Below, one piece after another: positions 1 through 13,400 of a stretch of DNA of 64,000 nucleotides. A program made the position numbers and the translations under genes. The DNA lies in the NCBI GenBank assembly GCA_017480495.1, contig JAFVAQ010000003.1, positions 118,543 to 182,542 on the forward strand, read 5' to 3'. Source of the stretch: Eubacterium sp. (lineage in GTDB: Bacteria; Bacillota; Clostridia; Lachnospirales; Lachnospiraceae). Each line of letters starts with the position of its first letter. Positions within the stretch are counted from its first letter, which is position 1. The notes under the pieces are model-generated. The model made no database searches and was not told where the DNA came from. It saw only the letters and a list, made by a program, of their open reading frames with translations.

Positions 1-854
1 CTGTTGACCAGCGACTTGATCTCATTTACACGTCTAACCTTCATGCAGCCATAGTCTGTTTTGGCAAGGAGCATTTCACTTTCAACTCCTATGGCGAAAA
101 CATACAGTCTGACATTCGACATCTTCTTATATTCTTCAATGATTTTCAGACCCTGAATCATATTCACCTTCTCATCCTCATCGATAGAGAAGAAGTTAAT
201 GGTCGATTTCTTATAATGTGTCTTAAAATCAATTGCGAGAATATCTCTTGTAAAACAGATAGCCTTGATGGACTTGGCACGCTCGATAAACTCGGACTGC
301 TGCTCATTTGTATCCTCATCAAGACCTGTGAATACAATCAGTGCCTTGTTATTCTTAGCCTTAATATCGCTGCCCAAGGCAAGGGACTTCTCACTTAGTT
401 CCGAGAAAATGTATACATCATTAAAATAATTATTGATATATTTGAAGAAGGAATTCACATTCTTGAAGAAAGATATCAAGAATACGAAGGACATAATTGG
501 CGCAACAACATAGTAAATAGAGAGGTTGACATTATACGCACTGGCAACCCAATCGTAAGGACAGTTACGACTGACATCTATCAGCTCCGTCTCACCCTCT
601 ATAACAAATATCTGAATGGTATTAAAAAGAGAAAACAGAGTCACCTGAAGTGACTTGTATAGACTATCCTGGACCAGAAAATCCTGGATAGGAATAATAA
701 GCATAAATGTCGAAAGAAAAACTCCTCCGAACATGATATTAAATGGAGTGATCACACGACCAATCTTGTATTTACCAAGTCCGGAAGCAACGGCTATTAC
801 TATAGCCAGAACTAGAATTGTAATCGATATTAAATAAAAAATAATCCAGATCAT
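1..854 (-). CDS. Multi-pass membrane protein with cytoplasmic C-terminal domain, 3' end outside window
   Basis: The reading frame is open from the ATG at 854 to the window edge, so the C-terminus is missing. The start MIWIIFYLISITILVLAIV is preceded by AGAGGTG seven bases upstream. About 280 residues are visible. The first 170 hold three or four hydrophobic segments. A soluble part follows with the pattern YIFSELSEKSLALGSDI and then ALIVFTGLDE, which resembles the nucleotide-binding-like domains attached to some ion channels. I do not recognise a named family. The gene lies after the ANTAR gene on the same strand but has its own promoter-like sequence, so it may be a separate unit. Confidence 0.75.
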   Translation of the reverse strand, partial: MIWIIFYLISITILVLAIVIAVASGLGKYKIGRVITPFNIMFGGVFLSTFMLIIPIQDFLVQDSLYKSLQVTLFSLFNTIQIFVIEGETELIDVSRNCPYDWVASAYNVNLSIYYVVAPIMSFVFLISFFKNVNSFFKYINNYFNDVYIFSELSEKSLALGSDIKAKNNKALIVFTGLDEDTNEQQSEFIERAKSIKAICFTRDILAIDFKTHYKKSTINFFSIDEDEKVNMIQGLKIIEEYKKMSNVRLYVFAIGVESEMLLAKTDYGCMKVRRVNEIKSLVN

Positions 855-908
855 CGAAACACCTCTATCGACATCCTCCTAAGCAGGGAGTCAAAACTTC
901 CAAGCTTT

Positions 909-937
909 ATCTTACCATCTATCCCAAAACATGTAAA
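909..937 (-). promoter_or_regulatory. Sigma-A type promoter for the membrane protein gene
   Basis: On the minus strand TTTACA (932-937) and TAAGAT (909-914) are separated by exactly 17 bases. They lie about 55 bases upstream of the ATG at 854. The element is inferred from sequence match and position only. Confidence 0.5.
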
Positions 938-995
938 GAATAGTAAACATTTAGCCACGATAGAAAGCAACCCTTAAGTACCGATAGGAAATGCC

Positions 996-1592
996 CTACT
1001 CATCGATAACCTCTTCCGCCACAGCCTTCTTAGTTAGTCCTCTGTCCATGGCTTCTCTGATTATATATTCATGAGCCTCCGTCTCACTCATTCCCCTCTG
1101 AATAAGTATCAGCTTCGCACGGCTCACCAGTCTCTGTTCCTGAAGCTTATCTTCCAGCTTCGCCACCTCGCGGTTTGCTTTCTTTATAGCATCCTGAACT
1201 GCACATAAAAGTCTCGCGCTGAGTTCGAGGTCTATTTCCTTAACCGGTTTCCGGATTGTAATTACTCCGTAATCAACAAGCCTGCTGGAGATTTCCTTGA
1301 AGACCTCTATAGGAACAGCAAAGAGAATTCTCGTATTCTTCTTCTCGTAGATATCCATAACAAAGTCCACTCCCAGGCCATCCGTCAGTGGAGCATTTAT
1401 GATTATCAGATCAAAGGAGCGAGTCAGAAGTTCCCTTCTGGCAGAGGAAGCACTTTTCTTTATCTCAATGGAGCTGAATCTTCCGCCAGGGAGAAGCTTT
1501 TTAACGACAGTATTAAATTGTTCCGAGGATGAAACTATCATAACTGAATACTGACTATTCATCCTGCCCTTTGCATTTGACTTGTCGCGCAT
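996..1592 (-). CDS. ANTAR-domain response regulator-like antiterminator
   Basis: The protein has 198 residues. The N-terminal 125 or so form a receiver-like fold (SVMIVSSSEQF, FDLIIINAPL) without a clear phosphoacceptor acidic cluster. A coiled linker (KLEDKLQEQRLVSRAKLILI) leads into a C-terminal ANTAR domain (RGMSETEAHEYIIREAMDRG). ANTAR proteins bind paired hairpins with six-base loops in nascent RNA and prevent termination. The family is known beside glutamine synthetase genes in Clostridia. Here it follows a GS-like gene and lies in the same block as three leaders with matching hairpins (glnN, amt, gltD). An internal start at Met11 (1562), with AAAGGG four bases upstream, is as plausible as the one given. 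Confidence 0.88.
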   Translation of the reverse strand: MRDKSNAKGRMNSQYSVMIVSSSEQFNTVVKKLLPGGRFSSIEIKKSASSARRELLTRSFDLIIINAPLTDGLGVDFVMDIYEKKNTRILFAVPIEVFKEISSRLVDYGVITIRKPVKEIDLELSARLLCAVQDAIKKANREVAKLEDKLQEQRLVSRAKLILIQRGMSETEAHEYIIREAMDRGLTKKAVAEEVIDE

Positions 1593-1663
1593 ACTACTTA
1601 TATCTCAAAACTAACTACAAACAAACTACCAATAAATGCTACTACAAAATGTAATTAGCAGAC

Positions 1664-2836
1664 TTACTGAATGTAACTATTAATCACTGACTCCGGAAGA
1701 ATGCTTCTAACGAACTCACTCTCAGAAGCAAATCTAACAGCCTCATCTCTTGTCTTAGGAAGGAGGCCGCCTTCAGTATCCATCTCCTTTGGAAGAGAAA
1801 GCTTATTCTCTATTCCGTAAAGGCCAGCATATATCAGAAGCGTATATGCAATATATGGATTGCTAGAGGCATCTGGAGAACGAAGCTCCGCTCTCATCTT
1901 ACCAAGTGAATCATCTATATACATAAGCTCTGAGCCTGCATTTCTGGACCAGTTAACCTTGTTAGGTGCAGTGCTGTTACCGAATCTTGTATAAGAGGAC
2001 TCTGTCGGATTCAGGAATAGAGTTATCTCCTTGATCTTCTCAATGATTCCAGCCGCAGCATACTTTACAACATCATTTCCTTCTGCATCCTTTGCAAAGA
2101 TATTGATGTGATAACCATTTCCCGGCTTATCATAAAGTGGCACCGGCGAAAAGTCAGCATATAAGCCATTTCTATCTGCAATGGTACTTACAACCATCTT
2201 AAATGTTGTTATCTGATCAGCGGCCTTGAGAGGCTTACCATACTGGAAGTCTATCTCATTCTGTCCAGGTCCTCTCTCATGATGAGATCTACCTGGAGTC
2301 AGGCCCATTTCCTCTATAGTAAGACATATTTCTCTACGGATATTTTCTCCTCTATCCAGAGGAGCGATATCGAGATAGCCCGCATTATCATATGGTTCCC
2401 TGGTTGGGGCACCCTCGTCATCAAGCTTGAAGAGATAAAACTCCATCTCAGAACCAAACTTGAACTCGATTCCCTTATCCTGAGCTGCCTTCACAGCTAC
2501 ACGAAGCAGATTTCTTGTGTCAGCCTCATAAGGGGTTCCATCCGCTGTACATACATCACAAAACATTCTTAGAACTCTTCCTGTGTCTGGCCTCCAGGGA
2601 AGGACAGCCATTGTGGAAGGATCCGGCTTGAGGTAAAGGTTAGGCTCCTTATAAGACTCGAAGCCTCTTATTGCTCTGGCATTTATAGATATACCATCCT
2701 TAAATGCATTATGAATCTCACTAGGCATTATTGATATATTCTTCTGAATACCATAAGCATCACGGAAGGCGAGTCTGATAAACTTCGCATCCTCTTCCTC
2801 TATGTATTCCATTATTTCTGCTTCTGTGTAACTCAT
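1664..2836 (-). CDS. Glutamine synthetase type I-like protein, short and divergent
   Basis: The protein has 390 residues; classical GSI has about 440. The beta-grasp N-terminal domain (1-115) is complete. Catalytic-domain landmarks are GSEMEFYLF, HHERGPGQNEIDF, GNGYHINIF, NPTESSYTRFG and AELRSPDASSNPY. The segment that normally reads like AWSxRNRS reads NWSRNAGSELMYI, so the usual second arginine is lost. The C-terminus stops at about INSYIQ, some 40 residues early, and the adenylylation tail is absent. A typical GSIII (glnN) lies 21 kb away, so this copy could be an auxiliary GS, a gamma-glutamyl ligase for another amine, or a regulatory paralogue. It follows carB and precedes the ANTAR gene on the same strand. 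Confidence 0.8.
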   Translation of the reverse strand: MSYTEAEIMEYIEEEDAKFIRLAFRDAYGIQKNISIMPSEIHNAFKDGISINARAIRGFESYKEPNLYLKPDPSTMAVLPWRPDTGRVLRMFCDVCTADGTPYEADTRNLLRVAVKAAQDKGIEFKFGSEMEFYLFKLDDEGAPTREPYDNAGYLDIAPLDRGENIRREICLTIEEMGLTPGRSHHERGPGQNEIDFQYGKPLKAADQITTFKMVVSTIADRNGLYADFSPVPLYDKPGNGYHINIFAKDAEGNDVVKYAAAGIIEKIKEITLFLNPTESSYTRFGNSTAPNKVNWSRNAGSELMYIDDSLGKMRAELRSPDASSNPYIAYTLLIYAGLYGIENKLSLPKEMDTEGGLLPKTRDEAVRFASESEFVRSILPESVINSYIQ

Positions 2837-2856
2837 ACTTCTTACCTTTCTTAAAA

Positions 2857-2960
2857 AGATTCTTCGCTTACGCTCAGAATGACATGCTCTTTATAGATTC
2901 TTTGCTTATGCTCAGAATGACATGTTCTTTATAGATTCTTCGCTTCGCTCAGAATGACAA
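2857..2960. repeat. Three tandem copies of a 38-bp intergenic repeat
   Basis: Copies start at 2857, 2895 and 2933 (the last is incomplete). Each begins AGATTCTTYGCTT and contains GCTCAGAATGACA. Related partial copies (GCTCAGGATGACA or GCTCAGAA) are seen near 15190, 15250 and 40345. They sit between carB and the GS-like gene. No terminator or hexaloop hairpin was seen in this spacer. Confidence 0.8.
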
Positions 2961-2965
2961 AAACT

Positions 2966-5900
2966 CTAGATTACTGAGATTCTTGGAGTGATATCTTCAA
3001 GAACATCCAGCAATATCCTAACTGTATCAAGTGAAGTAAACATTGTGACTCCGTTCATGATAGCGCATTTTCTGATCTCGGCACCATCCTGATAATGTAC
3101 TCCCGAAAGAATAGCTCTGGTGTTGATGATGTAGCTAACATATCCTGCCTGGATAGATCTCAGCACCTCATCACTACCGTCACTCAGCTTACCCTTAATC
3201 CTTGTTCTTATTCCATGCTCCTTCAGGAATTCACCAGTTCCAACCGTTGCTTCTATATTGAAACCAAGCTCGTAGAATCTTCTAACAAGTGGAAGTGCCT
3301 CTTCCTTATCCTCGTCAGCAAGTGTAACCATCACAGTTCCGTATTCCTTCATCTTGATTCCTGATGCCTGAAGAGCCTTATAAAATGCTCTCTTCAGACT
3401 CTTATCATATCCAATTGCTTCACCCGTTGACTTCATCTCAGGGGACAGATAAGCATCCATACCATTTAGCTTCTCAAAGGAAAATGCAGGAGCCTTTACA
3501 TACCAGTACTTCTTGCCCTTTTTCTTGGTATTCTCATCTACACCATCACCAAGAGCAGGAGTTATAAGGTAACCCTGATCCGCAAGACTCTCGCCCAGCA
3601 TAACGCGTGTAGCTATATCTACAAGTGGAAAACCAGAAGACTTCGAAAGGAATGGCACACTTCTGGAAGCTCTAGGGTTTACCTCTATAATGTAAACATT
3701 ATCCTCTTTATCAACTATGAACTGAATATTGAAGAGACCCACGATGCCGATACCAAGTCCGAGCTTGGTAGTATATTCAGCGATTGTCTCCTTAACCTTT
3801 TCAGAGATTGAGTAAGGTGGATAAACAGAAGTACTATCACCTGAGTGAACACCTGTTCTCTCAACCAGCTCCATGATACCCGGAAGGAAGACATCCTTTC
3901 CATCACAGACAGCATCGATCTCAACCTCTTTACCAACTATGTATTTATCTACAAGTACAGGTCTATCCTCATCTACTTCAACCGCAGTCTTGAGATAATG
4001 TCTAAGCATTTCCTCATTTGCCACGATCTCCATAGCACGTCCACCTAGTACGAAGCTTGGTCTGACAAGAACAGGATAACCTATTCTCTCTGCAGCCTTG
4101 ACACCACTCTCTATATCCGTAACTGCCTCTCCCTTTGGATGAGGGATATGAAGACTCTCAATAACGCCTTCAAATGCATCTCTATCCTCTGCCCGGAAGA
4201 TAGCCTCGCAGTCTGTTCCGATTATCTTAACTCCACGCTTTGCAAGGGGCTCAGCGAGGTTAACTGCCGTCTGACCTCCAAGGGATGTAATAACACCCAT
4301 AGGCTTTTCCATATCGATTATGTTCATTATGTCCTCAGTAGTAAGAGGCTCGAAATACAGCTTATCCGCTGTAGTATAATCTGTTGAAACTGTCTCAGGG
4401 TTGTTGTTTATAACAATGGCCTCATAGCCCATCTCATGAATAGTCTTAACAGCATGAACTGTTGAATAGTCGAACTCCACACCCTGTCCGATTCTGATAG
4501 GCCCAGAACCAAGAACTATAACCTTATTAGCATCGGAAATGATAGACTCATTTTCATCCTCATAGGTTGAATAGAAGTAAGGAACATAGCTCTCAAACTC
4601 GCTGGCACAGGTATCTATCATCTTGTAAACAGGCTTTATGTCATACTCCTTTCTGAGATTATAAACATCATCCTCAGTAAGTCCTGTCAGCTCAGCAATA
4701 TAAGAATCTGAGAAGCCTATCTTCTTTGCAGAGTAAAGCGTATCCTTATCAACACTTCCAGTACCCTGAAGCTTCTCCAACTCCTTCTCGAAATCAACGA
4801 TATTCTTGATCTTATCCAGGAAGAACATATCTATACCAGTTCTACTGAAGATAACCTGCAAATCCACGCCCAGCCATATCAGCTGTGACAGAGCATAGAT
4901 ACGGTCATCTGTTCCATCCTCGATATATTTAAGGAGCTTTGAAATGGCCTCTTTACGATTCTCCGGCGCTGGCTTGTCAGAAAGATTTGCCACATCAAAC
5001 TTAGCCAGATGGATATGATTCTTTCCATCCTCAAGAGAACGAATAGCCTTCAGCAGACTCTCCTCAAGAGTTCTGCCGACACTCATCGTTTCACCCGTTG
5101 CCTTCATCTGAGTAGACAGCTTGTTAGATGCCGAATCAAACTTATCGAATGGGAATCTAGGCATCTTAGTAACCACATAGTCCAGTGCAGGCTCGAAGCA
5201 TGCAGGAGTGTTCGCAAGCTGTATCTCTTCAAGGTTCATTCCTACTGCAATCTTTGCAGATACTCTTGCGATAGGATAACCACTAGCCTTTGAAGCAAGA
5301 GCAGAAGAACGTGAAACACGAGGATTAACTTCGATTACGTAGTAATTAAAGGACTGAGGGTCGAGCGCGAACTGAACATTACAGCCACCCTTAACCTGAA
5401 GCGCTCTGATTATCTTCAGCGCACTATCTCTCAGCATATGATATTCCTTATTAGTAAGAGTCTGGCTAGGCGCCACAACTATAGAGTCACCTGTATGTAT
5501 ACCAACCGGATCCAGATTCTCCATGTTACAAACTGTTATAGCAGTATCATTAGCATCTCTTATTACTTCGTACTCTATTTCCTTATAACCCTTTATACTC
5601 TTCTCAACGAGAACCTGATGAACAGGAGAAAGCGCCAGAGCATTCTTCATCATTTCACGCATTTCCTCTTCGTCATAAGCGAAGCCGCCGCCTGTACCAC
5701 CAAGGGTGAAGGCAGGACGAAGGATAACAGGATATCCGATCTTCTCTGCCGCCTCAAGTCCTTCCTCTATACTATATGTAATCATAGAAGGAACAACCGG
5801 CTCGCCGATTCTCTCGCAGAGCTCCTTGAATTCTTCTCTATCCTCTGCACATCTGATACTGGAAGCAGAGGTTCCCAGAAGCTCTATCTCACACTCCTCC

Positions 5901-6223
5901 AGAACTCCCTTATCGTAGAGCTGCATAGCGAGATTCAGACCTGTCTGTCCACCAATTCCCGGAACGATGGCATCCGGTCTTTCATAGCGGCATATACGTG
6001 CAATATATTCAAGTGTAAGAGGTTCCATATAAACCTTATCAGCAACAGAATTATCTGTCATGATAGTGGCAGGATTAGAGTTTGCAAGGATAACCTCGTA
6101 TCCTTCTTCTCTAAGTGCCAGACACGCCTGAGTTCCAGCATAGTCGAACTCTGCTGCCTGACCTATAACGATAGGTCCTGAGCCTATTACAAGTACTTTC
6201 TTAATATCAGTTCTCTTAGGCAT
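2966..6223 (-). CDS. carB: Carbamoyl-phosphate synthase large subunit
   Basis: This full-length protein of 1085 residues makes carbamoyl phosphate from bicarbonate, two ATP and ammonia channelled from CarA, for pyrimidine and arginine synthesis. It has the two ATP-grasp halves: the first starts [20 protein letters not shown] and carries TLGGTGGG, the second starts [19 protein letters not shown]. An oligomerisation segment lies between them and an MGS-like allosteric domain forms the last 150 residues or so ([17 protein letters not shown]). The start overlaps the end of carA by 8 bases, indicating coupled translation. Confidence 0.97.
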   Translation of the reverse strand: MPKRTDIKKVLVIGSGPIVIGQAAEFDYAGTQACLALREEGYEVILANSNPATIMTDNSVADKVYMEPLTLEYIARICRYERPDAIVPGIGGQTGLNLAMQLYDKGVLEECEIELLGTSASSIRCAEDREEFKELCERIGEPVVPSMITYSIEEGLEAAEKIGYPVILRPAFTLGGTGGGFAYDEEEMREMMKNALALSPVHQVLVEKSIKGYKEIEYEVIRDANDTAITVCNMENLDPVGIHTGDSIVVAPSQTLTNKEYHMLRDSALKIIRALQVKGGCNVQFALDPQSFNYYVIEVNPRVSRSSALASKASGYPIARVSAKIAVGMNLEEIQLANTPACFEPALDYVVTKMPRFPFDKFDSASNKLSTQMKATGETMSVGRTLEESLLKAIRSLEDGKNHIHLAKFDVANLSDKPAPENRKEAISKLLKYIEDGTDDRIYALSQLIWLGVDLQVIFSRTGIDMFFLDKIKNIVDFEKELEKLQGTGSVDKDTLYSAKKIGFSDSYIAELTGLTEDDVYNLRKEYDIKPVYKMIDTCASEFESYVPYFYSTYEDENESIISDANKVIVLGSGPIRIGQGVEFDYSTVHAVKTIHEMGYEAIVINNNPETVSTDYTTADKLYFEPLTTEDIMNIIDMEKPMGVITSLGGQTAVNLAEPLAKRGVKIIGTDCEAIFRAEDRDAFEGVIESLHIPHPKGEAVTDIESGVKAAERIGYPVLVRPSFVLGGRAMEIVANEEMLRHYLKTAVEVDEDRPVLVDKYIVGKEVEIDAVCDGKDVFLPGIMELVERTGVHSGDSTSVYPPYSISEKVKETIAEYTTKLGLGIGIVGLFNIQFIVDKEDNVYIIEVNPRASRSVPFLSKSSGFPLVDIATRVMLGESLADQGYLITPALGDGVDENTKKKGKKYWYVKAPAFSFEKLNGMDAYLSPEMKSTGEAIGYDKSLKRAFYKALQASGIKMKEYGTVMVTLADEDKEEALPLVRRFYELGFNIEATVGTGEFLKEHGIRTRIKGKLSDGSDEVLRSIQAGYVSYIINTRAILSGVHYQDGAEIRKCAIMNGVTMFTSLDTVRILLDVLEDITPRISVI

Positions 6224-7331
6224 CCTTTTCTACCTCCTGCTTCATAGCTTTAAACTCATCCATATAGCCAGTGAATCTCTCAAACAGATATGCACTATCC
6301 TGAGGTCCCGGCGCACTCTCTGGATGGTACTGAACAGAGAATACTCTGTCAGCCTTTGACTCAAGTCCTTCGACTGTTTTGTCCAGAAGGTTTATATGTG
6401 ATACTTCCAGTCCAGTTCCATTTACGGATTCATCCTTAACAGCATAGCTGTGGTTCTGGCTGGTTATTTCTATCTTGCCGCTCCTTACATCGAGAACCGG
6501 GTGATTACCACCTCTATGTCCAAACTTGAGCTTATAGGTCTTAGCTCCGTAGGAAAGAGCCAGCAGCTGATGTCCCAGGCAAATGCCAAACATTGGAAGC
6601 TGTCCCTTCAGATTCTTCAAAGTATCTATAACCTCTGTTACATCCTCCGGGTCTCCAGGTCCATTTGATATGAACAGACCATCTGGATTAAGAGCCTTTA
6701 TTTCATCTGCAGTAGTATTATATGGAACAACAGTTACATTGCAGCCATATTTATTCAGCATTCTCACTATATTTAACTTCATGCCGCAGTCAATTGCTAC
6801 TACGCTATATCTTGGGTTTGCAGTTCTTGCATACCATTTCTTCCTGGAACTTACAAGTGAAACTGCATCCCGTTTAACAGGTGTTTCTTCTATTATCTTA
6901 AGTCCTTCCTCGATAGATACATTTGCATTCGTAATAAGGACTCTTCTGGAACCAAGATCTCTGATACTACGGACAAGCTTACGAGTATCTACTCCGTAAA
7001 TGCCTGGTATCTCGTTATCACTTAGTAGCTCTGACAGTGTCTCAGTGAATCGGAAATTAGAAGGCTCATCGTTGTAGTCTCTTACGATAAGTGCGCCGAT
7101 AGTTGGCACCTTACTCTCGTAATCCTCATCAGTAATTCCATAATTACCTATAAGTGGATAGGACATTACCACCGCCTGATAGGTATAGGATGGATCAGAA
7201 ACTATTTCCTGATATCCAACCATTGAGGTATTGAAAACTATTTCACATACCGCATCTTTTTCCGAACCAAAGGAATAACCATAGTATTCGCTTCCGTCCT
7301 CCAGAATCAATTTCCTGTTAAATTCTCTCAT
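6216..7331 (-). CDS. carA: Carbamoyl-phosphate synthase small subunit (glutaminase)
   Basis: The protein has 371 residues. An N-terminal CarA-specific domain ([13 protein letters not shown]) is followed by a class I glutamine amidotransferase domain. The nucleophile cysteine lies in [11 protein letters not shown] and the His-Glu pair in [10 protein letters not shown]. It hydrolyses glutamine and feeds ammonia to CarB. It overlaps purF by 4 bases upstream and carB by 8 bases downstream, so the three genes are translationally linked. Confidence 0.97.
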   Translation of the reverse strand: MREFNRKLILEDGSEYYGYSFGSEKDAVCEIVFNTSMVGYQEIVSDPSYTYQAVVMSYPLIGNYGITDEDYESKVPTIGALIVRDYNDEPSNFRFTETLSELLSDNEIPGIYGVDTRKLVRSIRDLGSRRVLITNANVSIEEGLKIIEETPVKRDAVSLVSSRKKWYARTANPRYSVVAIDCGMKLNIVRMLNKYGCNVTVVPYNTTADEIKALNPDGLFISNGPGDPEDVTEVIDTLKNLKGQLPMFGICLGHQLLALSYGAKTYKLKFGHRGGNHPVLDVRSGKIEITSQNHSYAVKDESVNGTGLEVSHINLLDKTVEGLESKADRVFSVQYHPESAPGPQDSAYLFERFTGYMDEFKAMKQEVEKDA

Positions 7332-8752
7332 CTTTCTGAAAGCCTCTTTTCAAATCTATTTTTACTTATATTTTCAGGAACTCTGGTTGCATAGTCACCG
7401 GTGAAGCAGGCATTGCAATAATCATTATGTCCAACGAGCTCACTAAGTGAGTCAACTGGAAGATATCCCAGCGAATCTGCACCAATGATTTTTGCTATCT
7501 CTTCAACTGAATGATGACATGCTATCAGCTTGTCCTTCGAATCTATATCTGTACCATAATAACACGGATTTGTAAAAGGTGGGGAAGAAATTCTCATATG
7601 AATCTCTTTTGCCCCTGCTTCACGTATAAGTCTGACTATTCTTTCGCAGGTTGTACCACGCACGATCGAGTCATCTATAAGGACAACTCGCTTACCCTTA
7701 ACCGTTGAAGCGATTGGGCTGAGCTTGATCCTGACCTGACTATTTCTCTCATTTTGAGTAGGCGAGATAAAGGTCCTACCGATGTATTTATTCTTGATAA
7801 GTCCTATTCCGTAAGGGATACCAGAATATTTAGCATAACCAAGAGCCGCATCTAGACCTGAGTCAGGAACGCCGACTACAACATCTGCATCTACCGCATG
7901 CTCTCTAGCGAGTATCTCTCCCGCCTTCTGTCTTGCCTCATGCACAGATACTCCATCTATCACAGAGTCCGGTCTCGCGAAATAGATATATTCAAAGATA
8001 CATATCTGATTTCTCTTTGATCCAACAGCATCAGTAAGACTTGTTACGCCCTCTCTAGAGAAGACCATTACTTCGCCTGGTCTTATATCTCTTATGAAAT
8101 GTGCTCCCACCGCATCTAGTGCACAGCTTTCAGATGCGATGACATATCTGCCGTCTCCGGTCATACCGTAGCATAAAGGTCTGTAGCCATGAGGATCTCT
8201 AACAGCGATCAGCTTCGAGGAAGACATCATTACTATTGAGTAGGCTCCCTCCAGATATTTCATACATTCGAAGACTGCCTTTTCTATAGAAGGAGTTCTG
8301 AGTCTTTCTCTCGTCAGAATATACGCGATTATTTCCGTATCAGATGTAGTATGGAATATTGCGCCGGAAAGTTCAAGCTCATTTCTAAGATCATATGCAT
8401 TACTTATATTTCCGTTATGTGCAAGCGCAAGTTTTCCCTTCTGATGATTGACCTCTATAGGCTGTGTATTTCTTCTGCTATTACCGCCTGTTGTACCGTA
8501 GCGGACGTGACCAATAGCCATGCTCGCATCCGGCAGCTCGCTAAGATTCTTAGCATCGAAGACATTACTTACCTGACCTATATCCTTATGGGAAAAGAAT
8601 AGTCCATCATCATTTACTACGATTCCACAGCTCTCCTGTCCACGGTGTTGGAGTGCGTATAGACCGTAATAAACATCCTTTGCTATATCATAGTTACGAG
8701 GAGAGTATACACCAAATACTCCACATTCTTCATGTAATTTTTCATCTAACAT
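7328..8752 (-). CDS. purF: Amidophosphoribosyltransferase
   Basis: The protein has 474 residues and catalyses the first committed step of purine synthesis (PRPP plus glutamine to phosphoribosylamine). The N-terminus MLDEKLHEECGVFGVY shows a short propeptide before Cys10, the expected class II nucleophile. The PRPP-binding motif is VVLIDDSIVRGTT. The C-terminal CNACFTGDY and internal NQICIFEYIYFARPDS match the iron-sulfur (Bacillus-type) enzyme. The start is 9 bases after the pyrG stop and the end overlaps carA. Its position between pyrG and carAB groups glutamine-consuming nucleotide enzymes in one unit. Confidence 0.97.
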   Translation of the reverse strand: MLDEKLHEECGVFGVYSPRNYDIAKDVYYGLYALQHRGQESCGIVVNDDGLFFSHKDIGQVSNVFDAKNLSELPDASMAIGHVRYGTTGGNSRRNTQPIEVNHQKGKLALAHNGNISNAYDLRNELELSGAIFHTTSDTEIIAYILTRERLRTPSIEKAVFECMKYLEGAYSIVMMSSSKLIAVRDPHGYRPLCYGMTGDGRYVIASESCALDAVGAHFIRDIRPGEVMVFSREGVTSLTDAVGSKRNQICIFEYIYFARPDSVIDGVSVHEARQKAGEILAREHAVDADVVVGVPDSGLDAALGYAKYSGIPYGIGLIKNKYIGRTFISPTQNERNSQVRIKLSPIASTVKGKRVVLIDDSIVRGTTCERIVRLIREAGAKEIHMRISSPPFTNPCYYGTDIDSKDKLIACHHSVEEIAKIIGADSLGYLPVDSLSELVGHNDYCNACFTGDYATRVPENISKNRFEKRLSER

Positions 8753-8761
8753 TTTTCTTAC

Positions 8762-10441
<1,680 letters not shown>

Positions 10442-10449
10442 TTATTGTT

Positions 10450-13400
10450 CTAACCTATATATTCCTTGAAGGCCTCTATTAAGGCTTCCTCATGTGACCT
10501 TCCATCGTTCTCATACTTAGCTGTAAGTATGAGCATTTCCTTATAGTCTGCAGGAATTACCCTCTTAAACTTAGGGAAGTATTCATCGAAATTATCCAGT
10601 ATCTTCTGTCCCTTCCTGGAACCTGTATACTGTACGTGCTTCTCAATTATCTGGCGGAGCTCCTCTGCCTCATGTCTATTCTCGAGCTTCTCCATAAGAA
10701 CCAGCTGCTTGTTGAGATTCTTATATAGTTTATTTTCTTCATCGAGAACATAAGCAACACCACCGCTCATTCCAGCGGCGAAGTTCTTTCCTGTTGGTCC
10801 AAGAATAACTGCACGTCCACCGGTCATATATTCACAGCCGTGCTCGCCAACACCTTCAACAACTGCTGTTGCACCAGAATTTCTGATACAGAATCTCTCG
10901 CCCGCGATACCGGCAATATAAGCCTCCCCTGATGTTGCACCGTAGAGTGCTACATTTCCGACGATTACATTTTCCTCTGCATCATAGCCGGCATTCTCCG
11001 GAGCATGAAGTATCAGCTTACCACCTGACAGTCCCTTACCGAAGTAATCATTACTGTCACCCACAAGATTAAGTGTAAGACCAGCTGGGATAAATGCACC
11101 AAAGCTCTGTCCACCGGAGCCCTCGCAATTAATAGTAAAGGTATCTTCTGCCACTCCCTCAGGGCACTGTCTTGTTATCTCCGCACCGAGAAGAGTTCCA
11201 AAGGTTCTATCTATATTTGTAACCTTAAGGCTTTCGCTAACATGTTTTGAAAGGTTTGCAGAATTTAAAGCTTCCGTGCTGTCTAGCTGAGCCAGCTGCT
11301 TTAGCACCTTCTGAACCTCCTTAGACTTAAGTAGCACTTTCTCATCCTTAGTAGTTTCGAGCTTAAAATCATACATTTTATCCTTATGGAAGGTCTGAAG
11401 CTCTCTGGCAACACCTGACATATCAACAAGGATTTTATCCAGATCCATTCTGGACTGCTTATCGCTTAGTTCTTCCTTAACCTTGATAAGATCTGTTCTT
11501 CCGACCAACTCATCTATACTTCTAACGCCGAGACGCGCCATATATTCACGAAGCTGTCTAGCGATAAATCTCATGAAGTTCTCGACATATTCTGGCTTAC
11601 CTCTGAAGCGTTTTCTAAGCTCAGGGTTCTGAGTTGCAACACCCATAGGACAAGTATCACTCTGACAAACTCTCATCATTACACAGCCCATAGTTACCAG
11701 TGGAGCAGTTGCAAAACCGAACTCCTCGGCACCAAGGATTGCTGCGATAGCAACATCACGACCAGTCATCAGCTTTCCGTCTGTCTCGATAACAACCTGA
11801 TCACGTAGGCCATTTTCAAGAAGTGTCTGATGTGTCTCAGCAAGGCCCATTTCCCATGGAAGACCTGCGTTGTGGATTGAACTAAGGGGAGCCGCACCAG
11901 TTCCTCCATCATATCCAGATACGAGGATAACCTGCGCACCCGCCTTGGCAACACCTGCAGCAACTGTACCTACACCCGCTTCAGAAACCAGCTTAACGGA
12001 GATACGCGCTTTCTTATTGGCACATTTCAGGTCGTAGATCAGCTGAGCCAGATCCTCGATAGAATATATATCGTGATGTGGTGGAGGTGATATGAGACTC
12101 ACACCCGGAGTTGAATGCCTGGTCTTGGCAATCCATGGATAAACCTTCTTACCAGGAAGGTGTCCGCCCTCACCGGGCTTAGCGCCCTGGGCCATTTTAA
12201 TCTGTATCTCTCTTGCACTTACGAGATATTTACTGGTTACACCGAAGCGTCCGCTCGCCACCTGCTTGATGGCTGAGCTTCTATCATTATCTGAACCGGC
12301 CGATGCAATTCGCTCATCACTCTCACCGCCCTCACCACTGTTGGATTTACCATGAATATGATTCATCGCAATCGCAAGGGTTTCGTGAGCTTCCTCTGAG
12401 ATGGAACCGTAGGACATGGCACCTGTTTTGAATCTCTGCATGATATCCTCTTCGCTCTCAACTTCGTCGAGAGGAATGCCTGCTTCAGGGAAGTTGAAAT
12501 CCATAAGACTTCTAAGGTATCCTGTCTTCTCTTCGTCAGCCATTTTTGTATATTCCACGAACTTGTCATAGTCTCCTTCACGAGTAGACATCTGGAGCAT
12601 ATGAATAGTCTGTGGATTATATCTATGATTCTCGCCCTGCCTTCTCAGCTTGTGACGACCTACCGCTGTAAGCTCCAGATCAACCTCTCTTCCAAGTGGA
12701 TCAAAGGCTTTGCTATGCTGTGCATCTACATTTTTCTCTATATCTTCAAGAGTTATACCTCCAACTCGGCTGATAGTGCCTGGAAAATATTCCTCAATGA
12801 CATCCTTTGATATACCGATTGCCTCGAATATCTTGCTGCCCTGATAAGATCTGATTGTGGATATACCCATCTTCGAAGCTATCTTTACTATTCCTTTGAT
12901 GATTGCCTCATCGTAGTCTGCTGCTGCTGCGTAGTAATCCTTATCCAGAAGTCCATCCTCGATCAGCTCCAGGATAGTAGAATGCGCCAGATATGGGTTA
13001 ACTGCTGAAGCACCGTATCCCAGAAGAGTTGCGAAATGATGAACCTCGCGTGGCTCGCCGGACTCTAGGATAAGTGACATGGCGGTGCATTTCTTTGTTT
13101 CTACTAAATGCTTATGAACTGCTGCAACCGCAAGGAGGGAAGGAATAGCTACATGGTTCTCGTCCACTCCTCTATCTGATAGGATCAGTATGCTGGCGCC
13201 CTCGCGGTACGCCTTATCCACCTCAACGAAGAGATGCTTCATAACTCTCTTCATTGGAGTACTCTTATAATACAGAAGTGAAACTGTCGCTGACTTCACG
13301 CCGTCCTTGTCGAGGCTCTTGATCTTCAGCATATCCAGATCACTAAGAATAGGATTGTGAATCTTCAGTACATGACAATTTTCAGGACACTCCTCAAGGA

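Noticed and set aside
2857-2960. Possible CRISPR array
   Set aside because: The units are adjacent copies without unique spacers and there are no cas genes.
2837-2965. ANTAR-type leader ahead of the GS-like gene
   Set aside because: The spacer contains only the 38-bp repeats; no terminator or A1/G4 hexaloop hairpin was found.
5438-6181. Long plus-strand frame of 247 codons opposite carB
   Set aside because: It is antisense to a perfectly conserved carB and has no recognisable protein character.
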